Below, in pieces: positions 1-8,568 of a stretch of 46,566 bases of DNA. The notes beneath the pieces are model-generated. The model worked only from the letters and a program-made list of their open reading frames with translations, was not told where the DNA came from and searched no databases. A program made the position numbers and the translations under genes. Numbering within the stretch: position 1 is the first letter of the stretch; the number at the start of each line of letters is the position of its first letter. This DNA comes from Nocardia macrotermitis (GTDB taxonomy: Bacteria > Actinomycetota > Actinomycetes > Mycobacteriales > Mycobacteriaceae): contig NZ_WEGK01000030.1 of the NCBI RefSeq assembly GCF_009604405.1, positions 1 to 46,566 of the forward strand, written 5' to 3'.

Positions 1-114
1 CCGCTGCTCGATCAGCGCGTCGATGGCGTCGGCGAATCGGACGGTGTCGCGCACGTTGCGGCACCAGTAGGCCGGATCGGCGAATCCACCCCCACCTGCC
101 CTTTCAGCAAATTC
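1..114 (-). pseudogene. Type I polyketide synthase acyltransferase fragment (5'-truncated, runs off the window)
   Basis: The minus strand is open from an in-frame stop at 115-117 to the window edge. It reads as the C-terminal stretch of a PKS acyltransferase domain: GFADPAYWCRNVRDTVRF, then ADAIDALIEQR. The YW-x-RN-x-R-x-x-VRF pattern is typical of that domain. No start codon or upstream AT sequence (the GHSxG part) is present; to the right the sequence becomes unrelated. This is best read as the downstream remainder of a PKS gene that lost its 5' part, or a frameshifted one. The call rests on about 38 residues, so the family is moderately sure and the boundary is not. Confidence 0.5.
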
Positions 115-220
115 TCAGGCAGCCCACCCGATACCGAAGCGAGACCCGATCGCCACCACCCCGCCACCCACCCAAGTCACCGAACCCCCACCCCGAACCC
201 CTCGCCCCGAATGAACCACA

Positions 221-439
221 GTGAACTTCCTCCCCTCACTCCCCCACCCCGTCACACTGCGCGGCGAGCAGTTCATCACCCACACCACCGAAACCCTCAT
301 CCGCGATGTCGGGACAACCGCAGGCCTCGGCGGCCTCTCGCGAGCCCGCCAACTCGAAGAAACCGCGGGCTTCGTCATAGCCCTCGCCTTCCAAGGCATC
401 GATCCCCGCGCAGCGGTCCCCCACGCACCGGCCCAATAG
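221..439 (+). CDS. Hypothetical small protein, 72 aa
   Basis: A GTG-started frame of 72 codons begins NFLPSLPHPVTLRGEQF and ends in HAPAQ. It has no signal peptide, membrane segment or cysteine. The sequence looks protein-like rather than a frame shadow (balanced acidic and hydrophobic residues, few arginines), but no clear ribosome binding site precedes the start and no family is recognised. It lies between a PKS remnant and an orphan antitoxin, so it may itself be a fragment. It converges on the antitoxin frame with almost no spacer. Confidence 0.3.
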   Translation: MNFLPSLPHPVTLRGEQFITHTTETLIRDVGTTAGLGGLSRARQLEETAGFVIALAFQGIDPRAAVPHAPAQ

Positions 440-441
440 CG

Positions 442-651
442 TCACTCACCTACCGACTGGTGCCGAGCACTCTGCAACCCGTTCCCCGGCACGCTGGCAT
501 CGCGCAAACGAAAGGCCCCACTCGCACGACGCGTCTCCAGCGCCATCCGAAGCCCGTCCTCGACAAGAGATCGCAGTGTCACTCCATGCCGCCGAGCACA
601 TTCACGCGCCGCACCCAGCAGCGCATCGTCGATCTCCACCGTCATCTTCAC
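442..651 (-). CDS. VapB-type ribbon-helix-helix antitoxin, orphan and probably 3'-truncated
   Basis: The frame starts at GTG 651 (VKMTVEIDD) or ATG 645. It shows the VapB/DUF2191 pattern: a short beta strand TVEIDDALL, a helix with RRHGVTLRSLVEDGLRMAL, and the tail motif FRLRDASVPGNGLQ. Family members normally continue with an acidic segment that wraps the toxin. Here the frame ends after SARHQSVGE. No PIN-domain toxin follows on the minus strand; the next sequence is the unrelated 72-aa frame and the PKS fragment. DNA binding by the N-terminal half is likely retained, while toxin neutralisation is doubtful. It reads as the survivor of a toxin-antitoxin module cut by a rearrangement. Confidence 0.6.
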   Translation of the reverse strand: MKMTVEIDDALLGAARECARRHGVTLRSLVEDGLRMALETRRASGAFRLRDASVPGNGLQSARHQSVGE

Positions 652-821
652 AAGGCAACCATACGCAGGCATAGATGTTGTGCCGCAAGCAATTACGTTC
701 ACGAGTGCAGCCAGGAACTCGCGGCGATCCCGAATCCGCTCCGAACGACTCGACAGCCGGTGGCTCGTGTAGAGCTCTGGAAGTTCCGAATCGACAGCGG
801 AATGATCGGGTAGATTCTCTG

Positions 822-854
822 TACGTAGATCAGATCTACGTAGATTTGGTCTAC
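822..854. promoter_or_regulatory. Operator-like palindromes upstream of the ATPase gene
   Basis: Positions 822-842 form a perfect 10-bp inverted repeat with a one-base centre (TACGTAGATC, A, GATCTACGTA). It is followed by a second, smaller palindrome at 840-854 (GTAGA, 5 nt, TCTAC). The GTAGAT half-site also occurs just upstream at about 810. Three to four copies of the same half-site within 45 bp, immediately before the ATPase ribosome binding site, suggest a repressor-controlled or autoregulated promoter. The binding protein is unknown. Confidence 0.6.
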
Positions 855-872
855 ATAGTCGGAGGTAGTGAT

Positions 873-2315
873 TTGGCTACGGATTTCGTGGGGCGGCGGG
901 TCGAGTTGGAGGTGCTGCGGACTCGGCTGCGGCGGGTCGCGGCGTCGGGCCGGGGGGTCGCGATGGCGATCAGGGGGCGGCGGCAGGTCGGGAAGTCGCG
1001 TCTGGTGCAGGAGTTCTGCGATTCGGCGCAGCTGCCGTATCTGTATTTCACCGCCACCAAGGGCATGTCGGTCGTCGAGTCGCTCGACGCCTTTCTGGCC
1101 GAATTGCGGAGATCGGGAATCGCGTCCGATCCTGCCGTTGTCCCGGATGCCGTCGGTGGGTGGCCGGATGCGTTCCGTGTGCTGGCGACGGTGTTGGGTG
1201 ATCGACAGGCCGTCGTGGTGATCGACGAACTGCCCTGGCTGGCGGAGCAGGACGACGTCTTCGACGGCGCCTTGCAGACCGCCTGGGACAGGCTGCTACA
1301 GCAGTCCCCGGTGCTGCTGCTCCTGCTGGGCAGCGACATCCACATGATGGAGCGGCTCACCGCATACGATCGCCCGTTCTACGGCCGGGCCGACAACCTC
1401 GTTCTCCATCCCCTGAACCCGGCAGAGGTCGGCCGGGCACTCGGACTCGATGCTGCCGCGAGTATCGATGCGCACCTGATCACGGGCGGACTGCCTGGCA
1501 TCCTGCGCAGCTGGGAACACGGGCTGGCCCCGCTGGAGTTCATGCGAAGCGAATGCGGCGATCCGTCCGCACCGGTGTTCGGGGTGCCCGAATCGACTCT
1601 CCTCGCCGAATTCCCCGCGCCCGACCAATCCCGGCGTGTCTTCGAGGCGATCGGCGGTGGCGAACGCACCCACGCCGCTATCGCGAGTACGGCGGGCAGC
1701 CGCAGCGGCGCATTGCCGTCGGGAACGTTGTCGCCTCTGCTACAACGCCTTTCGGTCGACAAGCCGATCCTGTCCACCGACACACCACTGTCGACCAAAC
1801 CGGGGAAACCCGCCCTGTACCGCGTGGCCGACAGCAACCTGCGGCTGTACCTCGCCGCGCTCCGCTCGGTTCAGGACCTGGTGCGACGCGGACGATCCCA
1901 GGCCGCCTACGACCTGTTCGCACGCCGCTGGACAGCGTGGCGTGGCAAAGCCGTGGAACCGCTGGTCCGCGACGCACTCGAAGTGGCGGCACTGTCCGGA
2001 AGCCTGCCCTGGAAGGATGTCGCGGCCGTCGGCAGCTGGTGGAACCGCGCGTTCAACCCGGAAATCGATCTCATCGGCGCGGATCGGGCCCCGGTCGCCG
2101 AGCGAGTGGTCTTCGCCGGATCGATCAAATGGATCGGCACCCCGTTCGATCGTCACGACCTGCACGAGCTGACACACGGGGCCGTCGCCGTACCGGGCTT
2201 CGAACCGAAGCGGACGGCGCTGGTCGTGGTCTCGCTGACGGCGCCCGAACCAGCTGTCGCCGACACCGTCGACCTGATATGGGGGCCGACGGATGTGCTC
2301 GCCGTGTGGCAGTGA
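873..2315 (+). CDS. AAA ATPase with C-terminal DUF234/nuclease-like domain
   Basis: A 480-aa protein of the prokaryotic ATP-binding (archaeal-ATPase plus DUF234) family. The TTG start is chosen because GGAGGT lies six bases upstream; longer starts run through the operator. The N-terminal ATPase has Walker A GRRQVGKSRL near residue 35 and Walker B VVVIDELPWL near 115, followed by winged-helix sequence. The C-terminus keeps the nuclease-like core NPEIDLIGAD, but the usual E-x-K strand reads GSIKW, so the acidic residue is Ser. Members sit in variable genomic regions and their cellular role is poorly known; nucleotide hydrolysis is likely, DNA cleavage uncertain. It converges on glnE with 13 bp between stops. 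Confidence 0.8.
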   Translation: MATDFVGRRVELEVLRTRLRRVAASGRGVAMAIRGRRQVGKSRLVQEFCDSAQLPYLYFTATKGMSVVESLDAFLAELRRSGIASDPAVVPDAVGGWPDAFRVLATVLGDRQAVVVIDELPWLAEQDDVFDGALQTAWDRLLQQSPVLLLLLGSDIHMMERLTAYDRPFYGRADNLVLHPLNPAEVGRALGLDAAASIDAHLITGGLPGILRSWEHGLAPLEFMRSECGDPSAPVFGVPESTLLAEFPAPDQSRRVFEAIGGGERTHAAIASTAGSRSGALPSGTLSPLLQRLSVDKPILSTDTPLSTKPGKPALYRVADSNLRLYLAALRSVQDLVRRGRSQAAYDLFARRWTAWRGKAVEPLVRDALEVAALSGSLPWKDVAAVGSWWNRAFNPEIDLIGADRAPVAERVVFAGSIKWIGTPFDRHDLHELTHGAVAVPGFEPKRTALVVVSLTAPEPAVADTVDLIWGPTDVLAVWQ

Positions 2316-2328
2316 CCGGGGCGACTTC

Positions 2329-5300
2329 TCACTCCCCGCCGAAGACGCGCTCCACGACGGACTTGGCGCGGCGGGTTACGCGCATGTAGTGGTCGAGGAA
2401 TTCGCTGCCGTCGTCGTTGGGCCAACCGGCTACCCGGGCCACGGCCGAGAGGAGGCGGCCGGGGCCGGGGAGCTGGTCGGCGGATTTGCCGCGGACCAGG
2501 ACCAGGGCGTTGCGGGCCTTGGTGGCGGTGAGCCAGGCGTCGCGGAGCAGGGCGACGTCGGTGGGGTCCAGGAGGTCGGCCTGTTCGATGGCGTCGAGGG
2601 ATTGCAGGGTGGAGGTGTTGTGCAGGGACTGCACCTCGTGGGCGTGGCGCAACTGCATCAGCTGGACGGTCCACTCGATGTCGGCGAGGCCGCCGCGGCC
2701 GAGTTTGGTGTGAGTGGCGGGGTTCGCGCCGCGCGGGAGACGTTCGGAATCCACGCGGGCCTTGATGCGGCGGATCTCGCGGACCGCGTCGGCCGAGACG
2801 CCGCCGGCCGGGTACCGCACCGCGTCGATGACGTGCAGGAATCGCACGCCGAGCTGCTGATCCCCGGCGACCTGGTGGGCGCGCAGCAGCGCCTGCACCT
2901 CCCACGGCTGGGCCCACTGGCGGTAGTAGGCGTCGTAGGCGGCGAGCGTGCGCACCAGGGCGCCGTTGCGGCCCTCGGGACGCAGACCGGCGTCGACCTG
3001 GAGCGGCGGGTCGGTGCTGGGCGCGCCGAGCAGCCGCTGCACCTGATCCGCGACACTGATCGACCACTTCACCGCGGCCGTCTCGTCCGCGCCGGGACGC
3101 GGATCGCAGACGAACAGTACATCCGCGTCCGAGCCGTACCCCAGCTCCAGACCGCCGAGCCGCCCCATGCCGATCACCGCGAGATCCGCGGGCGCCTCGT
3201 GCCCCAGCTCGGCCTCGCTGGCCCGGATCACCGCGCGCAGTGAGGCTTCCAGTACCGCCACCCACACCGAGGACAGCGCCGAACACACCTGCGGCACCTC
3301 GAGCATGCCCAGCACGTCGGCCGAGGCGACCCGGGCCAGTTCGTGCCGGCGCAGCGAACGTGCCGTCGCCACAGCGCGTTTCGGATCCTCGTAACGTGCC
3401 GCACCGGACATGATCCCCCCACGTACGTCATCGGCCTTCGGACTCAACAGCAGCGGTCCGCTCGGGCCGTCGGCGAACATGCGGATCGTCTCGGGCGCGT
3501 TGATCAGCAGATCGGGCAGATACGCCGAGGAGCCGAGCACGATCATCAACCGCTGCGCGATCGCGCCCTCGTCCCGCAGCTCGCGCAGGAACCAGGTCTG
3601 ATCGTCCAGCCCCTCGGACACCCGACGATAGGCCAGCAGCCCCTGATCGGGATTGGACGTCTCGCCCAGCCACTCCAGCAACGTCGGCAGCAGCAGCGCC
3701 TGGATGCGCCCCTTGCGGCCGATCTCGCCGGTCAGCGCCTTGAGATGACTCAGGGCGTTCTCGGGGTCGGCGTAACCCAGCGCCGCGAGCTGCCGCACGG
3801 CCGCGGCGGGACTGAGCCGCAACGCGTCCGCGTCCAGCCGCGCCACCGAATCCAGCAGCGGCCGATAGAACAGCTTCGCGTGCAGCCGCCGCACCCGCAC
3901 CGCATTGCGTTTGATCTCGCTGGCCAGCACCCCGACCGCGTCCTGCCGCCCGTCGGGGCGCATGTGCGCGGCCCGCGCGAGCCAGCGCATCCCCTCCTCG
4001 TCGTCGAAGGCGGGCAGGGTGTGGGTGCGTTTGAGCCGCTGCAATTGCAGCCGATGTTCGAGCAACCGCAGGAATTCGTACGAGGCGGTGAGATTCGCCG
4101 CGTCGTCGCGGCCGACGTAACCGCGCGCGGCCAGCGCGGTCAGCGCCTCGACGGTGCCCTGCACATGCAGCGACTCGTCGGCCTTCCCGTGCACCAGCTG
4201 CAACAGCTGCACCGCGAACTCGACATCGCGCAGACTGCCGTGCCCCAGTTTGAGTTCCCGCTCGCGCATGTCCTCGGGGACCAGATCCTCCACCCGCCGC
4301 CGCATCGCCTGCACATCGGCGACGAAGTCCGGACGCTCCGACGCGGTCCACACCATCGGCATCAGCGCCTTGCGGTACTGCTCGCCCAGTTCCAGATCAC
4401 CCGTGGCGGGACGATTCTTCAACAGCGCCTGGAACTCCCAGGTCCGCGCCCAACGCTTGTAGTACGCGATGTGTGAGTCCAGCGTGCGCACCAGCGCACC
4501 GGCCTTGCCCTCGGGCCGCAGCGCCGCGTCCACGTCGAAGAAGGCGTTCGAACCCACCGACATCATCTCCGCGGCCAACCGGCTCGCGGTCGCGTCGGCG
4601 GGTTCGGCGACGAAGATGACGTCCACGTCCGACACGTAATTCAGTTCGCGCGCACCGCATTTGCCCATCGCGACCACCGCCAGGCGCACCGGCACCGGCT
4701 GCTCCGGGCACACCCGCGCCACCGACACCGACAGCGCCGCGGTCAGCGCCGCGTCGGCCAGATCGGTCAGCTGCGTGCCCACCCGCTGATACGGCAGCAC
4801 TGGTTCGTTCTCCACGGTGGCCGCCAGATCGATCGCCGCCAGCAGCATCAGCTGATCGCGATATCGCTTGCGCAGCAACGCGACCGCCTCCGGCCCGGAG
4901 ATTCCGGCGCGATACAGCATCGGCCCGGCGCGCTCCCCGGTCTCGGGCACCGCCCGCACCGCGTCGAGCAGATCGGCGATCAACTCGTCGCGGCCGGGCA
5001 ACTCCTTGCGCTGCAACAACTGCCAGCATTCGGGATCGGCCACCAGATGATCGGCGAACGCGCTGGACGAACCGATCAGCGCGAACAGCCTGCCGCGCAC
5101 CGCGTTATCGGTACGTAGGACCGAATCCAGTGCCGCCCAACGCGTTCCGAGCTGCTCACGCAGGCGGATCAGGGTCAGCAGCGCCAGATCCGCGTCGGGT
5201 GAGCGGGACAGCGCCCACAACAGGGGAATGCTGTCGACGTTGTCCCACGCCAACTCTCGCAGCGACTGCGACGCGCTCGGCTCGAGAAGTCCGAGCCGGC

Positions 5301-5343
5301 CGACGCCGGGCACTACCGGACGGGCGGTCGGTGGCCGTACCAT
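2329..5343 (-). CDS. glnE: Glutamine synthetase adenylyltransferase/adenylyl-removing enzyme GlnE
   Basis: A full-length bifunctional GlnE of 1004 aa. It controls glutamine synthetase by adding AMP to, or removing it from, a tyrosine according to nitrogen status. Two nucleotidyltransferase-fold halves are visible, each with its metal-binding signature: ELNYVSDVDVIFV in the N-terminal (deadenylylase) half and GYGSDADVLFV in the C-terminal (adenylylase) half. Helical linkers and the conserved HGSLRDVEF and RGGLADIEW segments follow each. It lies 127 bp downstream of glnA2 on the same strand, the same arrangement as in mycobacteria. The ATG at 5343 gives the expected N-terminus; the ribosome site is weak. 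Confidence 0.96.
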   Translation of the reverse strand: MVRPPTARPVVPGVGRLGLLEPSASQSLRELAWDNVDSIPLLWALSRSPDADLALLTLIRLREQLGTRWAALDSVLRTDNAVRGRLFALIGSSSAFADHLVADPECWQLLQRKELPGRDELIADLLDAVRAVPETGERAGPMLYRAGISGPEAVALLRKRYRDQLMLLAAIDLAATVENEPVLPYQRVGTQLTDLADAALTAALSVSVARVCPEQPVPVRLAVVAMGKCGARELNYVSDVDVIFVAEPADATASRLAAEMMSVGSNAFFDVDAALRPEGKAGALVRTLDSHIAYYKRWARTWEFQALLKNRPATGDLELGEQYRKALMPMVWTASERPDFVADVQAMRRRVEDLVPEDMRERELKLGHGSLRDVEFAVQLLQLVHGKADESLHVQGTVEALTALAARGYVGRDDAANLTASYEFLRLLEHRLQLQRLKRTHTLPAFDDEEGMRWLARAAHMRPDGRQDAVGVLASEIKRNAVRVRRLHAKLFYRPLLDSVARLDADALRLSPAAAVRQLAALGYADPENALSHLKALTGEIGRKGRIQALLLPTLLEWLGETSNPDQGLLAYRRVSEGLDDQTWFLRELRDEGAIAQRLMIVLGSSAYLPDLLINAPETIRMFADGPSGPLLLSPKADDVRGGIMSGAARYEDPKRAVATARSLRRHELARVASADVLGMLEVPQVCSALSSVWVAVLEASLRAVIRASEAELGHEAPADLAVIGMGRLGGLELGYGSDADVLFVCDPRPGADETAAVKWSISVADQVQRLLGAPSTDPPLQVDAGLRPEGRNGALVRTLAAYDAYYRQWAQPWEVQALLRAHQVAGDQQLGVRFLHVIDAVRYPAGGVSADAVREIRRIKARVDSERLPRGANPATHTKLGRGGLADIEWTVQLMQLRHAHEVQSLHNTSTLQSLDAIEQADLLDPTDVALLRDAWLTATKARNALVLVRGKSADQLPGPGRLLSAVARVAGWPNDDGSEFLDHYMRVTRRAKSVVERVFGGE

Positions 5344-5470
5344 GCTGCCAAAATTACACGGTCACACCGGACCACCGCCGCCGCATACCCTTCTTCCGAG
5401 AAATTGTTCTCGCTTCGTGCCACGCCCGGCGCGACCGGCGAACCTCCCGCATCCGCGCCGCGCGGTCGTA

Positions 5471-6811
5471 CTACAGCCCGAGGTATTCGCGGAGTTCGAA
5501 CGGCGTCACCTGCGCGCGATACCCGGCCCACTCCCGCCGCTTGTTGCGCAGGAAGAAGTCGAACACGTGCTCACCGAGCGTCTCGGCGACCAGTTCGGAA
5601 CGCTCCATCACCCGCAGCGCGTCCTCGAGGCTGGTCGGCAACTCCTTGAAGCCCATCGCGCGCCGCTCGGCCGCGGTCAGCGACCACACGTCGTCCTCGG
5701 CCTCGGGCGGCAGGTTGTAGCCCTTCTCGATGCCGCGCAGACCCGCGGCCAGCAACACCGCGAAGGTCAGGTACGGGTTGCAGGCCGAATCGGGGCTGCG
5801 CACCTCGACCCGGCGCGAGGAGGACTTGTTCGGGTTGTACATCGGAACCCGAACCAGCGCAGAACGATTCGAGCGTCCCCAGGAGGCCGCGGTCGGCGCC
5901 TCGCCGCCGTGCACCAGCCGCTTGTAGGAGTTCACCCACTGGTTGGTGACCGCGCTGATCTCCGGCGCGTGCTCGAGGATGCCCGCGATGAACGCCCGCG
6001 CGGTCTCGGACAGGTTGTTCGGATCGTCCGGGTCGGCGAACGCGTTGGCCTCGCCCTCGAACAGGCTCATGTGCGTGTGCATGGCCGAGCCGGGATGTTC
6101 GGGGAACGGCTTGGGCATGAACGTCGCGCGCACGCCCTCGTCGATCGCGACCTCTTTGATCAGGTAGCGGAAGGTCATCACGTTGTCGGCCATCGACAGC
6201 GCGTCCGCGTAGCGCAGATCGATCTCCTGCTGCCCGGGCGCGCCCTCGTGATGGCTGAACTCCACCGAGATCCCCATCGACTCCAGGGCGTCGATGGCGT
6301 GCCGGCGGAAGTTCGGCGCGGAATCGTGCACCGCCTGATCGAAGAAGCCCCCGCTGTCCGCGGGGATCGGCGGGGTGCCGTCCTGCGGACTGTCCTGCAG
6401 CAGGAAGAACTCGATCTCGGGATGCACGTAGCAGCTGAAGCCCAGGTCACCGGCCTTGTTCAGCTGACGCCGCAGCACGTGGCGCGGGTCGGCCCACGAC
6501 GGCGAGCCGTCCGGCATCGCGATATCGCAGAACATCCGCGCGGAATGCTGATGTCCCTTGCTCGTCGACCAGGGCAGCACCTGGAACGTGGACGGATCCG
6601 GTTTGGCGACCATATCGGCCTCCGAGACCCGGGCGAATCCCTCGATGGCCGAACCGTCGAACCCGATGCCCTCCTCGAAGGCGCCCTCGAGCTCGGCGGG
6701 AGCGATCGCCACCGATTTCAGATACCCCAGCACGTCGGTGAACCAGAGTCGCACGAACCGGATGTCCCGTTCCTCCAGCGTGCGCAGCACGAATTCCTTC
6801 TGGCGATCCAT
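5471..6811 (-). CDS. glnA2: Type I glutamine synthetase, GlnA2-like
   Basis: A 446-aa glutamine synthetase (glutamate + NH3 + ATP to glutamine), starting MDRQKEFVLRTLEE. The usual GSI blocks are present: FDGSAIEGF, the HPEIEFFLL metal site, HQHSARMF, GAPGQQEIDLRYADAL, MPKPFPEHPGSAMHTHMS and NRSALVRVP. Where the main GlnA1 enzymes carry the adenylylated tyrosine in a DLY-x-LPPEE motif, this one reads KGYNLPPEAEDDVW, as in mycobacterial GlnA2. Although glnE is next door, this protein is therefore probably not its target; the usual target GlnA1 must lie outside the window. The start at 6811 fits the family; the track-length alternative adds six residues. Confidence 0.93.
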   Translation of the reverse strand: MDRQKEFVLRTLEERDIRFVRLWFTDVLGYLKSVAIAPAELEGAFEEGIGFDGSAIEGFARVSEADMVAKPDPSTFQVLPWSTSKGHQHSARMFCDIAMPDGSPSWADPRHVLRRQLNKAGDLGFSCYVHPEIEFFLLQDSPQDGTPPIPADSGGFFDQAVHDSAPNFRRHAIDALESMGISVEFSHHEGAPGQQEIDLRYADALSMADNVMTFRYLIKEVAIDEGVRATFMPKPFPEHPGSAMHTHMSLFEGEANAFADPDDPNNLSETARAFIAGILEHAPEISAVTNQWVNSYKRLVHGGEAPTAASWGRSNRSALVRVPMYNPNKSSSRRVEVRSPDSACNPYLTFAVLLAAGLRGIEKGYNLPPEAEDDVWSLTAAERRAMGFKELPTSLEDALRVMERSELVAETLGEHVFDFFLRNKRREWAGYRAQVTPFELREYLGL

Positions 6812-6886
6812 AAGCGCGAGCGTAAGCACCCGGCGTTAAATCCGTGTTACATAACCGAACGTGTTGAATTGCGTCGCCGAACCGTG

Positions 6887-8428
6887 TCATCCACAGGTGA
6901 GCCCCGCGGCCGGTTCCTTCAGGTCGATCAGGTAGCTGGTGACCGCGTCGTCGACGCACGGCACGCCGCCGGACAGGAACACCGTGTGCCGGGTGCCACG
7001 GTTGGTGATCAGGTCCGCGCCGAGTTGCTGGGCCAGGTCCACACCGGCCTGATACGGGGTCGCCGGATCGTTGGTGGTGGAGATGACCACGGTCTTGGGC
7101 AGGCCCGGAATCGAGAGCTTGTGCGGCTGTTCGGTATTGGGCACCGGCCAGAACGCGCAGATCTCCAGTGGGGCCTGGTTGGTGGCGTGCCCGTCGTCCA
7201 GGAACGGCGCGACCTTGCGGTACTGGGCGTCCTCCTGCGCGGCCACGGCGCGATCCTTGATCGCCGGATCGTCGACGCAGTGGATGGCCAGGAACGCGTC
7301 CTGGGAGTTGTCGTAACTGCCGTCCCGGCTGCGGCCGTCGTACAGGTCGGCCAGGCGCAGCAGGATGTCACCCAGACCGTTACGCAACTGAGTCAGTCCG
7401 GCGGTCAGCAGATCCCAGTTGTCGCTGGCGTAGAGGGTGTTCTGCACGCCGGTGATGGCGTCGCCGTAGGTCAACTGGCGGCTCTCCTTGGTGGGCGCCG
7501 GGTGATCCCACAGCGGTTCGACCAGTTTGCGGAACTGCGCGGTCGCCTGCGCCGGATCGGTGCCCAGCGGACAGTCGGACTTCTTCACACAGCTCTGCAC
7601 GTACATGTCGAAGGCCTTCTGGAAGCCCGCGGCCTGCTCGATCGATTCCTGCTGCGGCTGCTGCTCGGGGTCGACCGCGCCGTCGAGCACCATCGCGCGC
7701 ACCTTGTCCGGGAACTTCTCCGCGTAGCTGTAGCCAAGGCGGGTGCCGTAGGAGTAGCCGACGTAGGTCAGCTTCGGATCGCCCAGCACTCCCCGGATGA
7801 TGTCCATGTCCTGCACCACCTCGCGGGTGCCGACGTGGGCGAGGAAGTCGTCGCCGGTGCGTTCGGTGCAGTGCGCGGCGAACTTCTTGTCCTCGGTCTC
7901 CTGCGCGGCGATTCCGGCGGTGTCGTTCTCCTTGGGCGCCTCGGCGCGCTGCTCGTCCCACTCCTTACCAGACAGGCATTTGATCAGCGGGGTCGAGTTG
8001 CCGGTGCCGCGCGGGTCGAAGCCGATCCGGTCGAAACGCTGGGCCAGCTGGGTGTCCTGCCCCTGCTGCACCATCCAGAGGCCGGATTCGCCCGGACCGC
8101 CCGGATTGAACATCAGCGAGCCGATCCGCTGCCCGGTCGCCTTGATCCGCGACACGGCGATCTGCGCGGTCGCACCCCCGGGATTGCCGTAGTCGATCGG
8201 CACGCTGATGTGCGTGCACTCGGCCGCCTTGGGCATGCGCTCGTCCGCGCTGCCGAATCCCGCACAACTCCCCCACTTCGGCGTCTGCTTGTAGAACTTG
8301 TCCAGCGCCGCCGCGGACGGCGTCGACGAGGATTGGACGGACTGCTCCTTGGACGACGTGGAGCAGGCGGCAGCCACACAAACCAGGGCCAGTACCGCCG
8401 CGACACGACCGGATCGCAACAACGACAT
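6887..8428 (-). CDS. Secreted alpha/beta-hydrolase lipoprotein with TAP-like C-terminus (Hip1/CaeA-like peptidase)
   Basis: A 513-aa protein starting MSLLRSGRVAAVLALVCVAA, with a lipobox at the first Cys (VAAAC), so it is anchored to the outer face of the membrane. The hydrolase core has FNPGGPGESG as the oxyanion loop, GYSYG with the nucleophilic Ser, STTNDPATPY with the acid and GTRHTVF with the His. This layout is that of the tripeptidyl-aminopeptidase-like family, which includes mycobacterial Hip1/CaeA (the homologue at the same place upstream of panB). It probably cleaves extracellular peptides or esters; the substrate is not evident. It is transcribed divergently from panB across about 140 bp. 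Confidence 0.9.
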   Translation of the reverse strand: MSLLRSGRVAAVLALVCVAAACSTSSKEQSVQSSSTPSAAALDKFYKQTPKWGSCAGFGSADERMPKAAECTHISVPIDYGNPGGATAQIAVSRIKATGQRIGSLMFNPGGPGESGLWMVQQGQDTQLAQRFDRIGFDPRGTGNSTPLIKCLSGKEWDEQRAEAPKENDTAGIAAQETEDKKFAAHCTERTGDDFLAHVGTREVVQDMDIIRGVLGDPKLTYVGYSYGTRLGYSYAEKFPDKVRAMVLDGAVDPEQQPQQESIEQAAGFQKAFDMYVQSCVKKSDCPLGTDPAQATAQFRKLVEPLWDHPAPTKESRQLTYGDAITGVQNTLYASDNWDLLTAGLTQLRNGLGDILLRLADLYDGRSRDGSYDNSQDAFLAIHCVDDPAIKDRAVAAQEDAQYRKVAPFLDDGHATNQAPLEICAFWPVPNTEQPHKLSIPGLPKTVVISTTNDPATPYQAGVDLAQQLGADLITNRGTRHTVFLSGGVPCVDDAVTSYLIDLKEPAAGLTCG

Positions 8429-8568
8429 GGCGACGATCTTTACATCCGAAGCTGTGTGATGAAGTCCATGGTGCAGCGGCCTTCGCCGGGTGTCGGCCCG
8501 GTGGCATGCTGAGGGAGTCATATCAACCCGGGGACCCGATGGGCCTTGAGGAACCGACGAAAGGGACG

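Noticed and set aside
5228..8512. 1094-aa plus-strand frame opposite glnA2 and the lipoprotein hydrolase
   Set aside because: Antisense shadow of two well-supported genes, caused by high GC at third positions; composition is His/Arg/Gly-rich.
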